Origin: Mesorhizobium sp. Pch-S
Lineage (GTDB): Bacteria > Pseudomonadota > Alphaproteobacteria > Rhizobiales > Rhizobiaceae
Direction: 5' to 3'
DNA length: 64,000 bases
Assembly (NCBI RefSeq): GCF_004136315.1
Contig: NZ_CP029562.1
Location: forward strand, 1 to 64,000
Part shown: positions 63,041-64,000 of the stretch, piece by piece
Layout: the number at the start of each line of letters is the position of its first letter
Position numbering within the stretch: position 1 is the first letter of the stretch
The notes under the pieces: model-generated
What the model was told of the DNA's origin: nothing
The model's input: only the letters and a program-made list of their open reading frames with translations
Database searches by the model: none
Position numbers and translations under genes: made by a program

Positions 63041-63802
63041 ATGACTGCTACTCCAGACCTCACCGGCCGCCTCGCGGTCGTCACCGGCGCTTCGCGCGGT
63101 ATCGGCTACTTCATCGCGAAGCAGATGGCGGCCGCCGGCGCACATGTCATCGCAGTTGCGCGTACCGTTGGCGGATTGGAGGAACTGGACGACGAGATCA
63201 AGGCGGAGCACGCCAGGACCGGCAAGGGCGAAGCGACGCTGGTGCCGCTCGACCTCACCGACATGGCCGGCATCGACCGGCTGGGCGGCGCGATCCATGA
63301 ACGGTGGGGCAAGCTCGATATCCTGGTCGCCAATGCGGGCGTGCTCGGCGTGATTGCCCCGATCGGCCACGTCGAAGCCAAGACCTTTGAGAAAGTGATC
63401 AACGTCAACGTCACCTCGACGTGGCGATTGATCCGCTCGGTCGACCCCCTGCTCAGGCTTTCCGATGCAGGCCGGGCCATCCTGCTCTCGTCGGGCGCAG
63501 CACACTCGGCACGCGCTTTCTGGGGTCCTTACGCCGCCTCCAAGGCCGCGGTGGAAGCAATGGGGCGCTCCTGGGCGGACGAGACCCGCAATTCGCCGCT
63601 GCGCGTCAACATGGTCGATCCCGGCGCCACCCGTACCGCCATGCGCGCGCAGGCAGTGCCAGGCGAGAATCCGGACACCTTGCCGCACCCTTCCGAAATT
63701 GCAGCGCGCATCGTGCCGCTTGCCGGCCAGTCGGTCACCGAGACCGGCATGATCTTCCAGGCCAAGCCCAATCGCTGGGTCTCGTACCAGATGCCCGCCT
63801 AA
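63041..63802 (+). CDS. Short-chain dehydrogenase/reductase
   Basis: The 253-residue product is a classical SDR: VVTGASRGIGYFIAKQM, DILVANAGVLG, NVNVTSTWRLI, and the catalytic Ser (LLSSGAAHSA) and YAASKAAVEAMG. It resembles YciK-type oxidoreductases. The substrate is unknown. The ATG at 63041 was chosen at the family start; a longer reading upstream is not conserved. Confidence 0.92.
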   Translation: MTATPDLTGRLAVVTGASRGIGYFIAKQMAAAGAHVIAVARTVGGLEELDDEIKAEHARTGKGEATLVPLDLTDMAGIDRLGGAIHERWGKLDILVANAGVLGVIAPIGHVEAKTFEKVINVNVTSTWRLIRSVDPLLRLSDAGRAILLSSGAAHSARAFWGPYAASKAAVEAMGRSWADETRNSPLRVNMVDPGATRTAMRAQAVPGENPDTLPHPSEIAARIVPLAGQSVTETGMIFQAKPNRWVSYQMPA

Positions 63803-63894
63803 GTCACGGGATCCGCAACGGGCATGGTTGCAGGATGAATTGCCCTCCCGGTATCGTTGCTCCTGGCAGGGGCATCAAATCGGGAGGAGTTTCC

Positions 63895-64000
63895 ATGCGC
63901 AAACTGCTTTTCTTCTCCGCAACCGTGGCACTGATTCTTGCCGGATCCGCTCACGCCCAGGACAAAACGATGAGCTTCTTCGTCACCAGCGCTGGTTCCG
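63895..64000 (+). CDS. Secreted protein, N-terminal part (cut by window end)
   Basis: The first 35 residues are a signal peptide (MRKLLFFSATVALILAGSAHA) followed by QDKTMSFFVTSAGS. GGGAGGAG lies 5 bases before the ATG. The MSFFVTS start resembles a family of small secreted proteins in Rhizobiales that I cannot name with certainty. The 3' end is outside the window. Confidence 0.7.
   Translation, partial: MRKLLFFSATVALILAGSAHAQDKTMSFFVTSAGS

Overview
The window looks like chromosomal DNA of a high-GC alphaproteobacterium of the order Rhizobiales, most like Mesorhizobium, Aminobacter or another Phyllobacteriaceae member. This rests on the alphaproteobacterial ribosomal and proteolysis proteins, the lon-hupB and clpX-clpP arrangement, IalB-type and DUF4287 proteins, and a dispersed palindromic repeat of the kind common in these genomes. 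No replication origin, CRISPR array, integrase or insertion sequence is visible.

Layout: two tRNA genes (Val, partial, and Asp) open the window, followed by a fused glycosyltransferase/O-antigen ligase gene (602-2686). A protein quality control block on the minus strand follows: hupB, lon, clpX and clpP. From 8.4 to 23.7 kb lies a patchwork of accessory genes: a secreted repeat protein, a TetR regulator divergent from a DUF4336 gene, an MFS-barstar-P450 cluster, methyltransferases, metY, a GNAT/HNH/enoyl-CoA hydratase run, an ECF41-like sigma factor with its carboxymuconolactone decarboxylase-type partner, and an HxlR/NmrA pair. From 23.9 to 33.5 kb are rplM-rpsI, a glycerophosphodiesterase, an IalB protein, a peptide-binding protein, a FrnE-like oxidoreductase, mfd (frameshifted as given) and sdhE.

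Between sdhE and recG sits a compact putative RiPP locus: an 84-residue precursor-like peptide and a radical SAM maturase with a CX7CX2C cluster motif. It is preceded by a perfect CRP-type palindrome and punctuated by three perfect hairpins. This is the best candidate for an undescribed system. A second strong signal is a dyad-symmetric pair of face-to-face ECF41-type promoter motifs between the sigma factor and its partner gene (21627-21688).

From 36 kb on the content is mainly housekeeping: recG, DUF502, glmS, glmU, ccdA, topA, rnr, a DUF983 gene, NUDIX, MFS, methyltransferase, rpsF-rpsR-rplI, cfa, an Rsm22-like gene, dnaB, radA, cvpA-like, purF, DoxX and SDR genes. The window ends inside a small secreted-protein gene. 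Five copies of one REP-like repeat and one copy of a second family lie in intergenic regions.
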